Assembly (NCBI GenBank): GCA_900766825.1 | Contig: CAAFWU010000083.1 | Span: forward strand, 9,883 to 73,882 | Direction of reading: 5' to 3' | Source: Bacteroidales bacterium | Lineage (GTDB): Bacteria; Bacteroidota; Bacteroidia; Bacteroidales; Marinilabiliaceae | Length of the DNA stretch: 64,000 nt | In this document: piece after piece, positions 60,929-64,000 of the stretch | Numbering within the stretch: position 1 is the stretch's first letter | How the letters are laid out: the number at the start of each line of letters is the position of its first letter | Notes under the pieces: model-generated | The model's database searches: none | The model's input: the letters and a program-made list of their open reading frames with translations, nothing else | Told to the model about the DNA's origin: nothing | Program-made: the position numbers and the translations under genes

Positions 60929-62191
60929 ATGATAGACATCATACAAGAGATTGTTTCCTCGCTCAGCCGCAATAAGTTACGCACGGCACTCACTGGCTTC
61001 TCGGTGGCTTGGGGCATTTTCATACTCATTGTGCTTCTGGGTTCGGGCAACGGTCTCATCAACGCATTTGAGTACAACAGCAGCCAGCAGTCGCTCAACT
61101 CAGGCACCATATACTCTGGCTGGACATCGAAAGACTACGGAGGCTTCAACGCAGGCCGACGCATCGACTTCAAGGCCACCGACACGGAACTGATTCAACG
61201 TCTGCTCAGCAAACACGTTCAGGATATGGGCGGCAACCTCTGGCTCAGCGACAAAATAGTGAGCTACGGACAGAACTACCAGTCGGCAGGCATTAGGGGC
61301 GTCTTTCCCAACTACACCGATATGTGGCGATGCAAAATCCTGAAAGGCAGGTTCATAAACCAAAACGATATGGACCAAAAACGCAAAGCGGCTGTGATTG
61401 GAACCCGACTCTCGGACGTGCTCTTCAAAGATATGGATCGCGATGAGATTATTGGCAAGTTCTTCAACGCCAGCGGCGTAGCCTACAAGGTAATTGGCAT
61501 CTACGAGACCGACAAAAACGATGGTCGCGACGTAATATACCTGCCCTTCAATACGGTGCAGACGATCTACATGACAGGCAACTACGTTGACGAGATTATC
61601 TTCACCTCAAAGGGCTTGAGCAGCATTGAGGACAACGAAGCTTTCGAGGAGGACATAAAGAGGGTTTTGGCAGCATCCCACCACTTTGCTCCCGACGACG
61701 ATGGTGCCCTTGGCATCTGGAACCGCATGAAACAGTATCTTCAGACCCAGGGCGGCATGAGCATATTGACAACATCAATTTGGGTAATAGGTATCTTGAC
61801 CTTGATAAGCGGCATTGTGGGCGTCTCGAATATAATGCTGATTACAGTAAAGGAGCGCACACGCGAATTTGGCATACGCAAAGCTTTGGGTGCCAAACCA
61901 AACAGCATCTTAGCCTTGGTCATTGCGGAGAGCGTGGCTATAACGGCACTCTTTGGCTACATTGGCATGGTGGCAGGCATAGGTCTCACAGAGCTAATGG
62001 ATATGATGACTGGAGCCAAAGAGATGGACTCAGGCGTCTGGAGCGAGGTTGTGTTCCTGAACCCAACAGTGGAGATATCTACTGCCATAGAGGCCACCTT
62101 GGTGCTCATTATAGCAGGCACCATTGCGGGACTCATACCAGCACGCAAGGCGGTGAGCATCCGACCAATAGAAGCACTTAGAGCAGAATAA
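60929..62191 (+). CDS. MacB-like ABC transporter permease 1
   Basis: A 420-residue type-VII permease: N-terminal membrane helix (about 22-42, FSVAWGIFILIVLLGSGNGL), a large periplasmic domain, and three C-terminal helices (about 282-305, 330-355 and 380-400). The motif TVKERTREFGIRKALGAKP and the end GLIPARKAVSIRPIEALRAE are MacB/FtsX hallmarks. It begins 18 bases after the ATPase. Paired with a second, similar permease, giving a heterodimeric transporter. Confidence 0.93.
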   Translation: MIDIIQEIVSSLSRNKLRTALTGFSVAWGIFILIVLLGSGNGLINAFEYNSSQQSLNSGTIYSGWTSKDYGGFNAGRRIDFKATDTELIQRLLSKHVQDMGGNLWLSDKIVSYGQNYQSAGIRGVFPNYTDMWRCKILKGRFINQNDMDQKRKAAVIGTRLSDVLFKDMDRDEIIGKFFNASGVAYKVIGIYETDKNDGRDVIYLPFNTVQTIYMTGNYVDEIIFTSKGLSSIEDNEAFEEDIKRVLAASHHFAPDDDGALGIWNRMKQYLQTQGGMSILTTSIWVIGILTLISGIVGVSNIMLITVKERTREFGIRKALGAKPNSILALVIAESVAITALFGYIGMVAGIGLTELMDMMTGAKEMDSGVWSEVVFLNPTVEISTAIEATLVLIIAGTIAGLIPARKAVSIRPIEALRAE

Positions 62192-62200
62192 GACAAGGCC

Positions 62201-63445
62201 ATGAGAATAGACAGAGACACAGCCAAGGAGATCTTGGACACACTGACGCGAAATAAGTCGCGCAGCTTCCTTACAGCCTTTGGCGTCTTTTGGGGCATCT
62301 TTATGTTGGTGACCCTTATGGGCGGCGGCAATGGCATACAGGATCAGATGAAGTCGCAGTTCGACGGCTTTGCTACCAATTCATGCTTCATGGCTCCAAG
62401 AGCCACAGGCGAGGCCTATCAGGGTTTTCGCAAAGGCCGATGGTGGGCCTTTAACAACGACGACATCAAGTTGCTGAAAGACAACATAAGCGAGATTGAT
62501 GTGGTGTGTAGCACAGTGGCCAAATGGGGCAAAAACGCCATCTACGGTGACAAGAAATACAACTGCAACCTCAAAGGCTTGATGCCAGAATATAACTTGG
62601 TGGAGGAGCACACCGTGCTATATGGTCGATTCTTAAATGACATGGATGTGCACGACAAGCGCAAAGTCTGCGTGCTTGGCAAACGAGTTTACGAGGCTCT
62701 TTACGACAAAGGAGTAGATCCGTGCGGAACCTATATCCGCTTCGATGGAGTATATTACCGAGTTGTGGGTGTGGTTCAAACCAACGGCAACATCAACATA
62801 CAGGGCAATGCAGCCGAACAGGTGCTCATTCCAATCAACGTCTTCCAGACCATCTACAACTACGGAGACAACATTGATGTGGTGAACATCAAACTTAAGG
62901 ATGGAGTTAAGGCAGCCGACATAAAAGATAAGATAGAGAGCTTGGTAAGAAAGAAACACTATCTGGCGCCAAACGACCAACAGGCCATCTTGTTCTTGGA
63001 CTGCGAGGCCATGTTCTCCATGATTGACAGTCTGTTCGTTGGCATCAAGCTCTTGGTTCTCATTGTTGGCTTGGGCACATTGCTGGCGGGCATCATTGGC
63101 GTGTCGAACATCATGATGGTGACCGTTCGCGAGCGCACAGTGGAGATAGGCATCCGCCGCGCCATTGGAGCACACCCCATGGACATCATGAGTCAGATAT
63201 TGGCAGAGAGCGTGGTGTTAACCATCTTGGCTGGAGCCATGGGAGTGTGCGCAGGCGTGGGTCTGCTTCAAGTCTTCGAGACTCTCACCATGACCGACAC
63301 TGGTAGAACTTTTGCATTTCAGGTCTCCTTTGGCATGGCACTGGGCATGATGTTCTTTGTGGTCATCTTGGGCATTGTGGCAGGTTTAGCTCCAGCGTAC
63401 AGAGCCATGGCAATAAAACCAGTGGATGCCATGCGCGACGAATAA
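62201..63445 (+). CDS. MacB-like ABC transporter permease 2
   Basis: A 414-residue paralogue of the upstream permease with the same layout: one N-terminal helix (SFLTAFGVFWGIFMLVTLMGGGNG), a periplasmic domain of some 230 residues, and three C-terminal helices. Motifs TVRERTVEIGIRRAIGAHP and LAPAYRAMAIKPVDAMRDE match. It follows 9 bases after the first permease. In Bacteroidota such operons usually end with an adaptor and an outer-membrane TolC-like protein. Confidence 0.93.
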   Translation: MRIDRDTAKEILDTLTRNKSRSFLTAFGVFWGIFMLVTLMGGGNGIQDQMKSQFDGFATNSCFMAPRATGEAYQGFRKGRWWAFNNDDIKLLKDNISEIDVVCSTVAKWGKNAIYGDKKYNCNLKGLMPEYNLVEEHTVLYGRFLNDMDVHDKRKVCVLGKRVYEALYDKGVDPCGTYIRFDGVYYRVVGVVQTNGNINIQGNAAEQVLIPINVFQTIYNYGDNIDVVNIKLKDGVKAADIKDKIESLVRKKHYLAPNDQQAILFLDCEAMFSMIDSLFVGIKLLVLIVGLGTLLAGIIGVSNIMMVTVRERTVEIGIRRAIGAHPMDIMSQILAESVVLTILAGAMGVCAGVGLLQVFETLTMTDTGRTFAFQVSFGMALGMMFFVVILGIVAGLAPAYRAMAIKPVDAMRDE

Positions 63446-63498
63446 AAAAACGATAGATATCAACAAGTTACTTTACGAATTCAAAATAAAAATACTAT

Positions 63499-64000
63499 AT
63501 GAAAAAGTTTCTGAGAATAGCCCTCATAATTGTTGTGGCACTAATTTTCATCTGGACATTTGTCTTCCTCTACCAGAAGTCGCAACCCAAAGCCACTGTA
63601 TACGAGACCCAAAGTCCCGAGCTTGGCACCATAGAGCAGAGCACCGTGGCCACGGGCAAAATTGAGCCTCGCGACGAGATTGAGATCAAACCTCAGGTGA
63701 GTGGCATCATTGCCGAGGTGTACAAAGAGGCGGGTCAGACCGTTCGTCAAGGCGACATTATTGCCAAGGTTAAGGTAATCCCCGACATGGGTCCGCTCAG
63801 TTCGGCCGAGAGCCGCGTACGTTTGGCAAACATCAGCTTGCAGAAGGCCAAGGCCGACTACGAACGAGCCAAGAATCTCTACGAAGGCAAACTCATTAGT
63901 GCCGACGACTTTGAGCAGGCTGAGGTGACCATGAACAAGGCCAAAGAGGAGCTTGCCGCAGCCGAGGACGACCTGAACATTGTGAAAGAGGGCATCTCAA
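63499..64000 (+). CDS. MacA/HlyD-like periplasmic adaptor protein, N-terminal part
   Basis: An ATG at 63499 opens a frame that runs to the window edge (167 codons). It starts with a signal-anchor (MKKFLRIALIIVVALIFIWTFVF), then the lipoyl-like strand pattern QSPELGTIEQSTVATGKIEPRDEIEIKPQVSGIIAEVYKEAGQTVRQGDIIAKV, followed by a coiled coil (RLANISLQKAKADYERAKNLYEGKLIS, EQAEVTMNKAKEELAAAED). This is the membrane-fusion adaptor of a tripartite exporter, and with the two permeases and ATPase makes a MacAB-TolC-like system. The C-terminal half is beyond the window. The ATG is 53 bases after the second permease. Confidence 0.9.
   Translation, partial: MKKFLRIALIIVVALIFIWTFVFLYQKSQPKATVYETQSPELGTIEQSTVATGKIEPRDEIEIKPQVSGIIAEVYKEAGQTVRQGDIIAKVKVIPDMGPLSSAESRVRLANISLQKAKADYERAKNLYEGKLISADDFEQAEVTMNKAKEELAAAEDDLNIVKEGIS

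Overview
This window reads as a chromosomal segment of a Bacteroidota bacterium, order Bacteroidales; I cannot name the genus from sequence alone. The evidence is the combination of a type III glutamine synthetase (glnN), DUF4293 and DUF3109 proteins, a CBM20-type MalQ, a Dpm1-like polyprenol-phosphate mannosyltransferase, a dcw cluster in Bacteroidales order, many secreted proteins and lipoproteins, and promoters of the Bacteroides sigma-70 type (TTTG, about 20 bases, TAnnTTTG). Purine-rich Shine-Dalgarno sites are mostly absent, as is usual in this phylum. No rRNA, insertion sequence, prophage, CRISPR array or integrase was seen. The region looks like core chromosome with a few accessory small genes.

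Layout. 1-916 (minus): start of recX, then yidD overlapping rnpA. 1280-10732 (plus): rex, three small secreted low-complexity or coiled-coil proteins, bioD, a membrane metallophosphoesterase, recR, a small membrane protein, a HAD-like phosphatase, a family 2 glycosyltransferase and a TPR protein. 10943-11155 (minus): a cysteine-pair lipoprotein closed by two tandem terminators. 11827-16780: an RHH plus MerR regulator pair, a Nif3-like protein with its usual zinc-ribbon partner, DUF3109, yebC and rpsO. 17581-22412: glnN and rnr. 22554-24434 (minus): an MBL-fold hydrolase and corA, the latter preceded by a structured leader with its own promoter and terminator. 25040-30929: a His/Pro-rich secreted protein, cysK, tRNA-Trp, and cdd and malQ on the minus strand. 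31323-40334: DUF4293, maoC (minus, with a second structured leader), dpm1, pyrC, a lipoprotein, a 5'-nucleotidase and an AsmA-like protein.

40746-57295 is the complete division and cell-wall cluster: mraZ-rsmH-ftsL-ftsI-murE-mraY-murD-ftsW-murG-murC-ftsQ-ftsA-ftsZ, then a GatB/YqeY-domain gene. I see no internal terminator, and a hairpin terminator closes it. The mraZ promoter carries four AGTGG direct repeats at 10-11 base spacing, which I read as an autoregulatory MraZ operator. After the cluster come an AT-rich orphan secreted gene, a U32/RlhA-type protein and a MacAB-like export operon (ATPase, two permeases, and an adaptor cut by the window end).

I found no convincing large novel system. 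The most interesting unexplained items are two structured minus-strand leaders, each with a candidate promoter, a short ORF and an intrinsic terminator, in front of corA and maoC; the small metal-ligand-rich or repeat-rich exported proteins; and the mraZ operator with a nearby 26-base perfect palindrome. Homology calls are made from recognised motifs and were not checked against a database.
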